DNA of 64,000 nt from DASSUW01 sp963759375 (GCA_963759375.1 CAVWYY010000011.1:230562-294561), one strand, 5' to 3'; shown: positions 49,341-60,980, counted from the stretch's first letter. Program-made: numbers and translations. Notes: generated by a model not told the origin, from the sequence alone.

Positions 49341-50834
49341 CTAGGCGGCCTTGCGGGGCTCCGGGCACGGATGGGCGAGACGGATGGCGCCGAGCTCCTG
49401 CACCGGCTCGCGCGGCGCGGCCCGCTTCGGCGGGTTGACGATGCCGATGAGCGAGACCACCCCGCCGAGGATGACCAGCCCGCCGCCGACGCCGAGGCCG
49501 GTGCGGTAGGCCTTCACCGACGCGTCGACGACCGCGGGCGATCCTCCGGACAGCGGCTCGGCGTCCCCGACGCCCGGCTGCGAGCTGAACACGCCGGCCA
49601 CGACCGCGCCCAGCACGGCGATCGCCAGCAGTGCCGCCACGCGCGAGACCTGGTTGTTGACCCCGCTCGCCACGCCGGCGTGGTGCTGCGGCACGGACCC
49701 GAGCACCGTGTTCGTGAGCGGCGCGACCGTGGCCGACAGGCCAAGGCCGAACACGAGGATGCCGGGGAGCAGATCGGTCACGTAGTCCACGTCGGCGCGC
49801 AGCTGACCCATCCAGATCAGGCCGATCCCCGCGACGATCGGGCCGAAGCCCATCAACAGTCGCGGCCCGATCCGCTCCGACAGCGCCCCCCAACGCCGCG
49901 AGAGCAACCACATGATGATCGTCAGCGGCACCAGCGAAAGTCCAGCGGCGATCGGGGTGAAGCCGGCGACCTGCTGGAGGTAGATCGTCACGAAGAACGT
50001 CGCGCCACCGAGCCCGCCGTAGATCATCAGCGTCGCGAGGTTGCCGATCGTGAAGTTGCGCACGCGGAACAGCTCGAGCGGGAGCATCGGATGCGCCGTG
50101 TGCTCCTCGTACCAGATGAACGCGCCGAGCAGCGCGAGGCCCCCGATCAGCGGGACGAACACCAGCGGGTCGCCCCAGCCGTAGGTGGGCTGCTCGATCA
50201 GCGCGAACACGGGGCCGGCCAGTCCGAGCGAGGCGAGCACAGCGCCGACGTAGTCGATCCGGCCCTCGATCTCCTCGTCGCGGGTCTCCTGGATCCCCCG
50301 CGCCAGCAGCAGGGTCAAGATCACGACGGGCACGTTGATCGCGAACACCCAGCGCCAGGAGACGAACTCGATCAGCGCGCCGCCGCCGAGCGGGCCGATG
50401 ACGAACGCGATGCCGGTCCAGGCCGTCCACGACCCGATCGCCGCGCCACGCTCCTCGCCGCTGAACGTCGCGGTGATCAGCGCGAGGCTCGACGGGACGA
50501 GCAACGACCCCGCGGCGCCCTGCACGGCCCGGGCGGCGATCAGCGTCACGTCGCTCGGCGCGATCGCGCACAGCGCCGAAGTAGCGCCGAACCCGGCCAG
50601 GCCGACCATGAAGACCTTGCGGCGCCCGAGCCGGTCGCCGAGCGAGCCGCCGACCAGCAGCAGCGCCCCCAACGTGAGCAGGTAGGCCTCGACGATCCAT
50701 TGCTGGGCGGCGAGCCCCGCGCCGAGATCGTCGCGGATCGCGGGCAGCGCGACGTTGACGATCGTGCCGTCCATGAACACGACCGCCGAACCGAGGATCG
50801 CCGCATAGAGCGTGACTCGCTGGGTCGCACTCAC
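49341..50834 (-). CDS. MFS drug transporter, DHA2 (EmrB/QacA) family
   Basis: 497 residues from GTG at 50834 with about fourteen membrane helices. DHA2 motifs are visible: VVFMDGTIVNVALPAI in helix one, LGDRLGRRKVFMVG (motif A) and the motif C-like GPLGGGALIEFVSWRWVFAI. It would export drugs or hydrophobic metabolites with proton exchange. The C-terminal tail is cytoplasmic and basic. It is convergent neither with nor coupled to its neighbours and is divergent from the polysaccharide export genes (38-base gap). Confidence 0.9.
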   Translation of the reverse strand: MSATQRVTLYAAILGSAVVFMDGTIVNVALPAIRDDLGAGLAAQQWIVEAYLLTLGALLLVGGSLGDRLGRRKVFMVGLAGFGATSALCAIAPSDVTLIAARAVQGAAGSLLVPSSLALITATFSGEERGAAIGSWTAWTGIAFVIGPLGGGALIEFVSWRWVFAINVPVVILTLLLARGIQETRDEEIEGRIDYVGAVLASLGLAGPVFALIEQPTYGWGDPLVFVPLIGGLALLGAFIWYEEHTAHPMLPLELFRVRNFTIGNLATLMIYGGLGGATFFVTIYLQQVAGFTPIAAGLSLVPLTIIMWLLSRRWGALSERIGPRLLMGFGPIVAGIGLIWMGQLRADVDYVTDLLPGILVFGLGLSATVAPLTNTVLGSVPQHHAGVASGVNNQVSRVAALLAIAVLGAVVAGVFSSQPGVGDAEPLSGGSPAVVDASVKAYRTGLGVGGGLVILGGVVSLIGIVNPPKRAAPREPVQELGAIRLAHPCPEPRKAA

Positions 50835-50872
50835 CCCGTCAGCATCGCATGCCGTTGCTAGCGTCTGGCGGC

Positions 50873-52143
50873 GTGCAGCGCACCGTCCCCACGGCGCCGG
50901 ATACGGCCGCGCCGACGCTCCGCGGCGCCGCCCGCGTCGTGGTCGACGAGCTGTCGAAGCACTTCCGGCTGCCCCATCAGCGCTACTCGACGCTCAAGGA
51001 GCGCGCGCTGCACCCGTTCCGCTCGCGCGACGTATCGACGACGCTGCGCGCGGTCGACGACGTGAGCTTCGAGATCGGCGAGGGCGAGTTCTTCGGGATC
51101 GTCGGGCGCAACGGCTCGGGCAAGAGCACGCTGCTGAAGTGCCTGGCCGGGATCTACGAGACCGACCGACGGCGAGGCGACGACGCGCGGCCGCGTGTCG
51201 CCGTTCATCGAGCTCGGCGTCGGCTTCAACCCCGACCTCACCGCGCGCGACAACGTGATCATCAACGCGATCATGCTCGGCCTCACGCGCCGCGAGGCGC
51301 ACGAGCGCTTCGACGACGTGATCGCGTTCGCCGAGCTCGAGGAGTTCCTCGACCTCAAGCTCAAGAACTACTCGTCCGGCATGGCCGTCCGGCTCGCGTT
51401 CTCGGTCGCCGTGCAGGTCGACGCCGACATCATCCTCGTCGACGAGGTGCTGGCCGTCGGCGACGCGGCGTTCCAGCGCAAGTGCTTCGACCAGTTCGAC
51501 GCGCTCAAGGCCGCCGGCAAGACGATCGTCTTCGTCACGCACGACATGAGCGCGGTCGAGCGCTTCTGCGACCGCGCGATGCTGCTCGAGCGCGGGCGGA
51601 TGCGTCGAGCTCGGCGAGCCGCACGCCGATCGCGCGCGCGTACAACGAGATCAACTTCGGGCGGCTGCCGCGCGGCGGCCGACGGCGATCGACGCCGAGG
51701 ACCGCGCGCGCCGAGATCCGCGCCGCGTGGTTCGAGGACGCGCGACGGCAAGCGCGTCACCGCAGGTCGCGCGCAGGCGAGCCGCTGCGCGCTGTGCATG
51801 GAGGTCGCGTTCCACGACGACGATCGAGCGCCCGCGCTTCCACTTCCACCTGCGCAACGAGTCGCACCACACGATCTTCGCGACGTCCACCGACCTGCAC
51901 CCGCTCGACACCGGCGCGTACGGCGCCGGGCGACACGGCCGTCGTCCGCGTCGCGCATGGAGAACTGGCTCGCGCCCGGGCCGCTACTTCCTGTCGCCCA
52001 CGCTCGCGCGCCTCGGCGCCGGGCCCGGCGAGGCGCTCGACGTGCGCGAGAACCTCGAACGTCGATCGTCGTCGAGGGCGCGCGGCGACTTCGACGGCGT
52101 CGTCGACATCCCGCACACGATCGAGATCGAGCGCGCGCGATGA
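50873..52143 (+). CDS. Polysaccharide ABC exporter ATPase (Wzt/TagH type), frameshifted
   Basis: About 425 residues when joined, from GTG 50873. The ATPase has Walker A GRNGSGKSTLLKCLAGIYE, VSPFIELGVGFNPDLTARDN, signature NYSSGMAVRLAFSVAVQ and Walker B IILVDEVLAVGD. A C-terminal sugar-binding domain of the Wzt type follows (RPRFHFHLRNESHHTIFATS and ENWLAPGRYFLSPTLARLGA). Frame breaks occur near 51170, 51186, 51602, 51628, 51685-51710, 51745 and again to 52070; the resolved ones fit the loss of one CG from CGCG. It drives export of a lipid-linked glycan. Confidence 0.82.
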
Positions 52144-52984
52144 GCGCCGTCGCGGCAGCTCGAGCGCCAGCGGCCCGCACGTCGCTCGGCGCGCGACCTC
52201 CGCCGCTTCTGGAACCTGACGTGGACGCTCGCGGCGACCGACTTCAAGCTGCGCTTCTACGGCTCGGTGCTCGGCTACGCGTGGACGCTCGCGCGGCCGT
52301 TCCTGTTCTTCGGCGTCATCTACTTCGTGTTCTCGGAGATCGCCGGGCTGGACGCGAACGTCGAGAACTACGGCGTCTACATACTGTTCGCGCTCGTGCT
52401 GTTCCAGTTCTTCGGCGAGGCGACGAACGACTGCGTGCGCTGCCTGGTCGCGCGCGAGAGCATGCTGCGCAAGATGCGCTTCCCGCGGCTGGTGATCCCG
52501 CTGTCGGTCGTGCTCACCGCGATCTTCAACCTCGGCGGCGACGCTCGTCGCGGTGTTCATCTTCGCGATCGCCACCGGCGTGTACCCGACGCTGGGCGCT
52601 GGCTCGAGCTGCCGGTGATCGTCCTGCTCGTCGGCGCTGTTCGCCACCGGCATCGGCCTGCTGCTGTCGGCGCTGTTCGTCCGCTACCGCGACGTGCGCC
52701 GATCTGGGAGGTCGTCTCGCAGATGCTCTTCTACGTCTCGCCGGTCCTCTACGTCGCGACGCTCGTGCCCGAGCAGTACCAGCGAGCCGTACCTGCTGAA
52801 CCCGCTGGCCGCGCTGCTGACCGAGATGCGCGCCGCGGTGGTCGACCCGTCGGCGCCGCACGCCTGGGAGCTCGCCGGCGGCCGGCGTCGCTGCTGGTCG
52901 CCGGCGGCGATCGTGGTCGCGCGCCGTCGTGCTCGGCTGCTACGTCTTCAACCGCAGGCGCCGCGGATCGCGGAGGAGCTGTGA
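52140..52984 (+). CDS. Polysaccharide ABC exporter permease (Wzm/TagG type), frameshifted
   Basis: About 280 residues when joined, overlapping the ATPase stop by four bases. Membrane segments and ABC-2 motifs: RFYGSVLGYAWTLARPFLFF, ARESMLRKMRFPRLVIPLSV, ALFVRYRDVRPIWEV and LFYVSPVLYVATLVPEQYQ. Breaks occur near the start and near 52542, 52600, 52633, 52697 and 52784, by one-base (homopolymer) or CG-unit losses. It forms the membrane channel of the exporter with the preceding ATPase. Confidence 0.82.
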
Positions 52985-55451
52985 GCGAACCGACGACCGA
53001 CGGATCGACTGGGAGGCGCGCGCGCGCACCGCCGAGGCGCGCGTGGAGGAGCTGGCCGCCGAGCGCGCGCGCCTGTGGGAGGAGCTGCACCAGCTGCGCG
53101 CCGGAGCGGCGCGAGGTCGAGCACTACCAGCGGCGTGCGCCGCTACATGGAGGGCACGGCGTCCTGGAGGCTCACGCTGGCCGCTGCGCGACGTCAAGCG
53201 CCTGTACGTCAAGGTGCGCAGGACGCTCGACGCGCGACTGATGGCCGCCGACGTGACCGTCGCCGATCCCCGTCTACAACGGGGCGCGGTACCTCGACGA
53301 GGTGCTCGGCCGCGGTGCGCGCGCAGCGCACCGACCGCGAGGTCGAGCTGCTGGTCGTCGACTCGGGCTCCACCGACGGCTCGCTGGAGATCGCCGAGCG
53401 CCACGGCGCGCGCATCCACCGCATCCCGAAGGCGCGAGTTCTCCCACGGCGGCACGCGCAACCGGATGATGGAGCTGGCCGAGGGCGAGCACGTCGCGTT
53501 CCTCACCCAGGACGCGACGCCGGCCCACGACGGCTGGCTCGCCGCGCTGCTCGAGGGCTTCGAGCAGGCCGACGACGTCGCGCTCGTGTTCGGCCCGCAC
53601 GAGCCGCGGCCGGACGCCTCGCACATGATCAAGTGCGAGATGGAGCGCCACTTCGCCGTCTGGGGCGACGGCCGGGATCGACGTCCAGCGGCTCGGGCGC
53701 ACGCGGCGCCGAGCTCGCCGCCTACCGCGCGCTTCCCGGGCCGCTGACGTTCTTCTCCGACGTCAACGGCTGCGTCGCCACGCTGGGCGTGGCAGCGGAT
53801 CCCGTACCGCGACGGTGCCCTACGCCGAGGACCAGCTGCTCGGGCCGCGAGATGATCGAGGCCGGGCTTCGCGAAGGTCTTCCACCCCGACGCGCGCGTG
53901 CTGCACTCGCACGACTACCCGCCGGCTGCAGTTCCTGCGCCGCTACTTCGACGAGTTCCGCTCGCTGCGCGAGGTGCTCGACCACGTCGAGCCCGCCCAT
54001 CCGGTGCGCACGCCGCTGACGATCCGCGGGCTCGTCGCGCGCACGACGAGCGCTGGCTGCGCGCGCCGCGGCGTCGACGGGCGCGAGCTCGTGCGCGCCG
54101 CTCGCCGTGTCCTACCGCCACCACGCGATCCGCCAGGCCGGGCGCGATCGTCGGCACGCGCGCCGACCGCGTGCCGCGGCCGCTGCGCGCGCGCGCTGTC
54201 GCTCGAGGGGCGCGACTCGTTCACGCCCTACGACGTGCCCGAGAGCCCGCTGCTCGCGCCGCGCCGACGCAGCCGGACTCGCGGCCGGTCGAGCTCGACG
54301 GCCACTGGGAGTGGGACTTCATCGCGCGACGCCTATCCCGCCGCGCCCGCTCGCCGTCGAGCCGCACTCGGGCGACGCGACGGCGCCGTGGACGATCGCC
54401 TGGGTCGTGCCGCCGTGGCGGCGTCGGCTCGGGCGGCCACACGACGATCTTCCGGCTGATCCGCCAGCTGGAGCTGCGCGGGCACCGCTGCGCGATCTTC
54501 GTGTTCGACCCGCACGCGCCGCGTCGACCGCTCGGCGCCGCGAGCTGCGCGAGGAGATCCGCGAGCACTTCGTCCCGGCGTCGAGGCCGAGGTGTTCAAG
54601 GGCCTCGACGACTTCGACTCGCGCCGACGTCTGCATCGCCACCGAGTGGCGGACCGCGTTCCCGGTCCGCGACCTCCCGCGCTGCCGCGAGAAGGTCTAC
54701 CTCGTCCAGGACCACGAGCCCGAGTTCTACGCCACCTCGGCGCAGTCGATCTGGGCCGAGGAGACCTACCGGATGGGCTACCGCTGCATCGCCTACACGC
54801 CGTGGATGGCGGACGTGCTGCGCGAGCGCTACGGGCTCGAGGCGCGCTGGTTCGAGTGCGGCACCGACCTCGACGTGTTCCCGTTCGCCGGCCCGGAGGG
54901 CCGCGACCGCGGAGATCGATCGCCGTCTACGCGCGGCGCGAGACCGAGCGCCGCGCGGTCGACCTCGCGATGGCCGGCGCTCGCCGCTGCTCGCCGAGCG
55001 CCGGCCCGACGATCCGGCCCGTGCTGTTCGGCTCGCACCGCCGCACCGACGCTGCCGTTCCCGGCCGAGGACCTCGGCGTGGTGCCGCCGCGGCGGCTCG
55101 CCGCAGCTGTACCGCGAGGCGGCCGTCGGGCTCGTGTTCTCGCTCACGACCCACTCGCTCGTCGCGCACGAGATGATGGCCAGCGGGCTGCCGACGGTCG
55201 AGCTCGAGGGCGACAACGTCGGCTCCGCGCTCGGCGCCGTCCGGCGAGCTGGTCGAGCAGGTCGCCGCGCCGCCCGGACGCGATCGCCGACGCGCGTCGA
55301 GCGGCTGCTCGACGACCGCGAGGCCGCGGCGGCGATGGCGCGGCGGGCGCGCGCGTTCGTCGAGGCGCGCACGTGGGAGCGCGCCGGCGACCAGGTCGAG
55401 AGCGCGCTGCGCGACTTCCTCGCGCAGCCGCGGACGCCGGCCGGTGGCTGA
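52981..55451 (+). CDS. Two-domain glycosyltransferase (GT2 plus GT4-like), frameshifted
   Basis: About 830 residues if joined, start GTG 52981. An N-terminal coiled coil (EARARTAEARVEELAAERAR) leads to a GT2 domain: IPVYNGARYLDEVL, VVDSGSTDGSLEIAERHGAR (DxD-like), EFSHGGTRNRMMELA and PLTFFSDVNGCVA. From about 54400 a second GT4-like domain begins: GSGGHTTIFRLIRQLELRGH, VYLVQDHEPEFYATSAQSIW, RCIAYTPWMADVLRERYGL and a Glu-containing motif SLVAHEMMASGLPTVELEGD. This is the layout of rhamnan-type synthases. More than a dozen frame changes are present and no stop separates the domains in the restored reading. Confidence 0.75.
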
Positions 55452-56936
55452 CCGCGCTCCGCCGCATCCCGCCCGCGCTCGGCGCGCTGCTGGCGGTCAG
55501 CGCGCTGCTGGCGGTCGTCTGGGCGTGCGTGACGCCGGCGTTCCAGGCGCCCGACGAGCAGCGCCACTTCTCCTACGTCGCAGAGCCTCGGCGAGCGCTT
55601 CGCGCTGCCCGGGCGATCCCGACGCGGCCGGTCTACTCGAGCCAGCATCATCGCGGCGCATGCGACGCGCGTCAACTCCGACCAGGTCGCCGCCCAGCTG
55701 CCGGTCAAGCCCGAGTGGAGCGAGACCGTCGAGCGCGCGCTGGCGGCGAGTCGACGCGCAGACGCGCCGCGCGACGACGGCGGCGGCCGCGAGCCCGGCG
55801 TCGAGCTACCCGCCGGCCGCGTACGCGTGGCAGGCGCTCGGCTACCTGGCTGGCGCGGCGGCTCGCTGTTCGACGAGCTGCTCGGCGCGCGGCTGATGTC
55901 GGCGCTGTGGCTGCCGGTCACCGTGCTCGCGACGTGGCTGCTCGCCGGCGAGCTGTTCGGCCGCCGGCGGCTGCTGCAGACCGCGGCCGCCGCGCGTGCC
56001 GGCGCTGCTGCCGATGGTCGGCCTTCATCTCGGCGTCGGTCGAGCCCGGACGGGATGCTCTACGCGCTCTGGACGCTGGCGCTGTGGCTCGGCGTGCGCT
56101 GCATCAAGCGCGGCGTGCCGCTGCGCGAGGCGCTGGCGTTCTTCGCGCTCGTCGGCGCTCGCGTGCACGATCAAGGCGACGAGCTACGCGCTGCTGCCGG
56201 CGGCGCGCGTTCGTCGGCGTGCTGGGCCTCGCTCGCGCGGCGGCCGTGGCGCGCTCCGCGCGGCGTCGCGCTCGGCCGGCGGCGGTCGGCCGTCGCCGCT
56301 CGTGCTCACGCTCGGCGTGCTGGTGCTCGTCGTCGCGCGGCGAGCGACGCGCCCGCGGCCGCGCAGATCGCTCAGTCGACCGCGTCGCTGCCGCGAGCGG
56401 CACGAACTGGCGCGAGCTCGCCTCCTACCTGTGGCAGTACTACCTGCCGCGGCTGCCGGGCCAGCAGCACTTCGGCATCCCGGCGATCCAGGGCGGCTAT
56501 CCCGCTGCTGCGGGTCTGGATCGTGCAGCGGCTGGGGCGCGTTCGGCTGGCTCGAGGTCAAGTTCCCGCCGTGGGTCTACCGGGTGCTCGGCGCTGCTGA
56601 CGGCGGCCGTCGTCGTCGCCGCGGCTGGCGGCGCTGGTGCGCGCGCGGCGGCGCATCGACCTGCGCGTCGCCGGCGTTCCTCGTCCTCGCCTGCGGCGCG
56701 CTGCTCGCCGGCCTGCACTGGACCGACTACCACCAGCTCGAGGCCGGCATCGGCTTCATGCAGGGCCGCTACATGTTCCCGCTCGATCGGCATCTTCGGC
56801 CTCGCGCTCGCCGCCGCCGTCTCGCTGCTGCCCGCGCGCGCGGCGCGGCGTCGCGCGTCGGCGCGACGCGTCGGCGGCGCTGTTCGTCTTCCACGTGCTC
56901 TGCCTCGGCCTCGTGCTGGAGCGGTTCTATGCGTAG
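55444..56936 (+). CDS. DUF2142-family polytopic membrane protein, frameshifted
   Basis: About 500 residues when joined, starting GTG 55444 inside the preceding gene's end. Hydrophobic helices include LGALLAVSALLAVVWACVTP followed by FQAPDEQRHFSYVAE, the DUF2142 signature of GT-C-like surface glycan enzymes. Later segments: LMSALWLPVTVLATWLLAGE, ASVEPDGMLYALWTLALWLG, YLPRLPGQQHFG and HVLCLGLVLERFYA at the end. It may transfer a sugar outside the membrane. Many frame breaks; the piece order is clear from the helices. Confidence 0.75.
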
Positions 56937-57643
56937 CGCCGCGCTCGCCTTCGCTGGTCGGCGCTCGCCGTCGGCCTCGCCGGCGTCGTCGTCGCTCGGC
57001 CTCACGCGCGCTCGAGCCTCGTCTACTCGCTCGGCGTCGCGCCCGCCGCGGCCGGTCGCGCGGCTCGACGCCCGGCAGCGCGCCTGCCAGGCGCCCGTCC
57101 AGCTGCCCGACGGCACGACGTTCGACCGCGTGGCGTTCACGCCGCGCACGTCCGCGCAGCCGGGACCCGCCGCTGCGCGTCGAGGTGCTCGACGACGGCA
57201 CGCGGCCGGCGGCTGGCGCCGGCCGGCTGGCCGGCGGCTACGCCGACGTCGGTCCGCGCGCCGGCGCGAGCACGTCGTCGAGGTCGGGCGCGTCGAGACC
57301 GCGCGCCCGCTGCAGCTCTGCCTCGTCAACGAGGGCGCCCGGCCGTCGCGGTGATCGGCCAGCCCGGGATCGCGTCGCCGCGATCGACGCGCGACGCGTC
57401 GACGGCAAGCCGATCGACGAACGACCTCGCGTTCGACCTGCGCACCGGCGACCGCGTCGCTGCGTCGCGCTGCTGCCCGACATCGCCGACCGCGCGTCGC
57501 TGTTCCGCGCCGGCTGGGTGACGCCGGTCGTCTACCTCGTGCTCGGCGCTGCGCGCTACTGTCGGCGCGCCGCTGCTGCTGGCGCGCGGCATCGCTCGCG
57601 CGCGCCGAGGATCAGCGAGCGCCGCAGCACGACGCGCCAGTAG
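56929..57643 (+). CDS. Membrane-anchored protein of unknown function, frameshifted
   Basis: ATG at 56929 overlaps the DUF2142 stop. The restored protein of about 230 residues has an N-terminal membrane helix, an external beta-rich domain (QLPDGTTFDRVAFTPRTSAQ, RVEVLDDGT, GRVETARPLQLCLVNEGARP) and a C-terminal helix near SLFRAGWVTPVVYLVLGA. Such proteins often follow DUF2142 genes in polysaccharide clusters. I do not recognise a named family. The exact 3' end depends on the frame and overlaps the convergent glycosyltransferase. Confidence 0.55.
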
Positions 57644-58645
57644 GCGCGCAGGCCGCAGCGGAGCAGCGCGAGCGGCCGGCGCGGCCGAGGAACGGCGAGT
57701 CGAGGTCCGGCGTGAGCCAGGCCGCGAACTCGGCGGCGGAGACCGTGCGCGTCGCCTGGATCGCGCGCCGCTCGCGCAGCAGCCGCGGCAGCGCGCGCAG
57801 CGTCTCGCGCGGTCGCCGCCAGCTTCTGCGGCAGCCAGCCGCCGGCGGCGGCGACGGCGAGCAGCGCGAGCTCGGTCGCCAGCAGCGCGGGCGCGAGCAG
57901 CCGCGAGCAGCGCGGCCCGGGTAGCAGCGCAGCGATCGTCGCCCAGCGGTTGCGCTCGAGCAGCCGCCACTTCGCCGGCGCCCTTGGCGAACTCGTAGTC
58001 GTGGTCGACGACCGCGCGCGGGCTCGACGCCGAGCGCGGCCGCCGCGCGAGCCGCAGCCGCAGCGAGAGGTCGACGTCCTCGTGGTACATGAAGAACGTC
58101 CTCCGCGAAGCCGCCGACGCCGCTCCCACTCGCGCGCGCGGGACCGCCAGGCAGGCGCCCGACAGGAACGCGACCTCGCGCGGCCCGGCTGCCGGCGGCG
58201 CGCCTGGCCCGGCCCACGCGATGCCGGTGAAGTGCACGACGCCGCCGCTGGTGTTGACCACGCGCCCGCCGTCGGCGGTCACGAGCCCCATCCACGCCGT
58301 CCAGCTCGCCGCGCGCGGCGCGCGGATCGCCTCGACGAAGCCCGGGCGCCGGCGTCGCGTCGGGGTTGAGGAACACGAGCAGGTCGCCCGCCGCCGCGCG
58401 GGCGCCGGCGTTCGCGCCGGCCGCGAAGCCGGCGTTGCGCCCGTCTCGCACGACGACCGCGCGCCGGGCGCGAGCTCGCGCGACGACGCGCGAGCGTGTC
58501 GTCGCTCGACGCGTTGTCGACGACGACGAGCTCGTCGTCCGGCGCCGAGCTGCGCGCGCAGCGCCGGCAGCGAGGCGGCGACCGCGGCCCGGCTGTTGTA
58601 CGTGACGACGACGACCGACAGCCGCGTTGCAGCCTCCCGGGACAT
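57612..58645 (-). CDS. GT2 family glycosyltransferase (rhamnosyl/galactofuranosyl-type), frameshifted
   Basis: About 345 residues when joined, from ATG 58645 (MSREAATRLSVVVVTYNSRA; ATG 58657 possible). Motifs scattered over three frames: DELVVVDNASSDDTLA, RDGRNAGFAAGANAGARAAA, LLVFLNPDATPAPG, FLSGACLAVPRA, FFMYHEDVDLSLRLRLA and VVDHDYEFAKGAG. This order is diagnostic of WcaA/rhamnosyltransferase-type GT2 enzymes. The C-terminal 90 residues form a membrane-associated helix region. It is the only minus-strand glycosyltransferase in the cluster. Confidence 0.78.
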
Positions 58646-58773
58646 GGGGGCGCGCATGCTAGCCTGCGCGCCGTCCGGGCACGCTGCCTGCGACGCCCGC
58701 ACTGGGAGCGGATGACCGCAACCCCGACCGCGCGCCGACGTTTCAAGCGGCGACCGGCCCCGCCGACCCCACG

Positions 58774-59555
58774 ATGCCGCTCGCATACACCGCTCATCGA
58801 CCGCTGCTCCTGCCTCGCCGTCGTGCCCGCCTACAACGAGGCGGCGACGGTCGGCGGCGTCGTCGCGCGCGCTGCGCCGCAGACGCCGCAGCTCGACGTC
58901 GCTCGTCGTCGACGACGGCTCGACCGACGCGACGGCGCGAGCTGCGCCGAGCGACGCCGGCGCGCGCGTCCTGCGGCTGCCGTTCAACCTCGGCATCGGC
59001 GGCGCCGTCCAGGCCGGCTTCAAGTACGCCGACGAGAACGGCTACGACTACATGGTCCAGGTCGACGGCGACGGCCAGCACGACCCGGGCGAGATCGCGA
59101 AGCTGTTCGCGGCGATGGACGGCCCGACCGCGCCGACATGATCTGCGGCTCGCGCTTCGCGACGCCGACGGGCTACGTCGCGCCGATCAGCCGCCGCACC
59201 GGCATCCACGTCTTCGCGTTCCTGCTCTCGCGGCTCCTGCGCCAGCCGGTCACCGATCCGACGTCCGGCTTCCGGCTCTACAACCGCCGCGCGATCGCGC
59301 TGTTCGCGCGCGACTACCCGCACGACTACCCCGAGGTCGAGGCGGTGCTGATGCTGCACCACCACCGCCTGACGATGCGCGAGGTGCCCGTGCGGATGTT
59401 CCAGCGCGGCGGCGGCGTCTCGTCGATCAGCTCGGGCAAGTCGTTCTACTACATGGTCAAGGTGCTGCTCGCGCTGTTCGTCGGCCTCGGCCGGCGCGCG
59501 CGCCGTGCCCGAGCCGGGCGAGCCGGCCCCGGTCGCCGCGGAGCACGGGATCTGA
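58774..59555 (+). CDS. Dolichol-phosphate mannose synthase-like GT2 glycosyltransferase, frameshifted
   Basis: About 265 residues when joined, ATG 58774. CLAVVPAYNEAATVGGVVAR, VVDDGSTDATARAA, LPFNLGIGGAVQAGFKYADE, YMVQVDGDGQHDPGEI, CGSRFATPTGYVAPISRRTG and VTDPTSGFRLYNRRAIALF define the DPM1/GtrB-like group that loads a sugar onto a polyprenyl phosphate. Restoring one CG near 58783 joins MPLA to HTPLIDRCSCLAVV. It overlaps the DUF2304 gene by one base (TGATG); the two are commonly paired. Confidence 0.82.
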
Positions 59556-59958
59556 TGGACAGCCGGCTGCAGATCGTCGCGATCGTCGGCGCCGTCGGCG
59601 CTGCTGCTGCTCGTGCTCGAGCTGGTCCGCCGGCGCGCGCTGATGGAGCGCTACGCGCTGCTGTGGATGCTCTGCGCGGTCGTGGTCCTCGGCCTCGCGG
59701 TCTGGCAGGACGCGCTCGACGTGCTCGCGCGCCAGATGGGCATCGTCTCGGCGCCGAACGCGCTGTTCTTCGTCGCGGTCGCGTTCATCCTGCTGCTGCT
59801 GCTGCACTTCTCGGCCGCCATGTCGCGGCTCAGCGACCAGTCCAAGGTGCTCGCCCAGCGCCAGGCGATCCTCGAGCAGCGCCTGCGCGAGCTCGAGTGC
59901 GCCGCAGCCCGAGAGCGACGAGCCCGGGCCTGGAGCCGGTCGGCTCGTTCGCGACTAG
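59555..59958 (+). CDS. DUF2304 membrane protein
   Basis: About 135 residues, ATG 59555. Three hydrophobic stretches: LQIVAIVGAVGALLLVLELV (after one correction), YALLWMLCAVVVLGLAVW and NALFFVAVAFILLLLLHFSA, then a coiled-coil tail SRLSDQSKVLAQRQAILEQR. DUF2304 proteins accompany DPM1-like enzymes, probably as membrane partners. The stop at 59956-59958 assumes a frame correction near 59900. Confidence 0.75.
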
Positions 59959-59982
59959 CCCGTTGCTACCGTGGCCGCCCCC

Positions 59983-60961
59983 ATGCCCAACATCGAGAAC
60001 TCCAACATCCTCGTCATCGGCGGCGCCGGCTTCATCGGCTCGCACATCGTCGACCAGCTCCTCGACGAGCCGGTCGCCGAGATCACCGTGCTCGACAACT
60101 TCGTCCGCGGCACGCGCGACAACCTCGCCGACGCGGTCGCGCGACCAGCGCGTCGAGCTCGTCGAGGGCTCGGTCACGGACCGCGAGCTGCTCGCGCGCG
60201 CTGATGGGGGCGCCGACTACGTCTTCCACCTCGCCGCGCTGTGGCTGTTCGAGTGCGTGCACGAGCCGCGCAAGGCGCTCGAGATCAACGTCGTCGGCAC
60301 GTACAACGTCATCGAGGCCGCGCAGCGCCGCCGGCGTCAAGAGGGTCGTCTACTCGTCGTCGGCGTCGGTCTACGGCGACGCGCTGTTCACGCCGATGAC
60401 CGAGGACCACCCGTTCAACAACCGCACGATGTACGGCGCGACCAAGATCGCCGGCGAGCAGTTCTTCCGCGCGTTCCACGAGCAGCACGGGCTCGACTAC
60501 GTCGGCCTGCGCTACATGAACGTCTACGGCCCGCGGATGGACTACAGGGCACGTACGTCAGCGTGATCATGAAGGTGCTCGACAGGATCGACGCCGGCGA
60601 GCGCGCCGGTGATCTTCGGCGACGGCAGCCAGGCCTACGACTTCGTCCACGTCGACGACGTGGCGCGCGCAACATCCTCGCGCTGAAGGCCGACGCGACC
60701 GACGAAATCTACAACGTCGGCACCGGGGTCAAGACGACGATCAAGGAGCTGGTCGACACGCTGCTCGAGATCACCGGCTCCGACGCTCGAGCCCGAGTAC
60801 CGCCCGCAGGAGCAGATGTTCGTGACGCACCGCGTCGGCAGCACCGAGAAGGCCGAGCGCGACCTCGGCTTCGTGGCCGAGATCGCCCTACGAGGACGGC
60901 CTGCGCTCCGTGGTCGAGTGGCGGCGCAGCGACCAGCGGCGCGCGCTCGCCGAGCGCCTAG
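59983..60961 (+). CDS. NAD-dependent nucleotide-sugar epimerase/dehydratase, frameshifted
   Basis: About 325 residues, ATG 59983. Extended SDR motifs: ILVIGGAGFIGSHIVDQLLD, YVFHLAALWLFECVHEPRKA, VVYSSSASVYGDALFTPMTE, catalytic YGATK in NNRTMYGATKIAGEQFF, and GDGSQAYDFVHVDDVA. It would make a nucleotide sugar for the glycan. Breaks near 60142, 60200, 60330, 60550, 60605, 60668, 60786 and 60890 alternate frames. The stop at 60959-60961 requires one more correction and is less certain. Confidence 0.82.
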
Positions 60962-60980
60962 GCCGAGCCCGCGCAGCTGC

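Noticed and set aside
57326..59023. A long minus-strand frame spanning two glycosyltransferase genes as one protein
   Set aside because: Its ends are shadows of plus-strand genes; only the section from 58645 down carries GT2 motifs.
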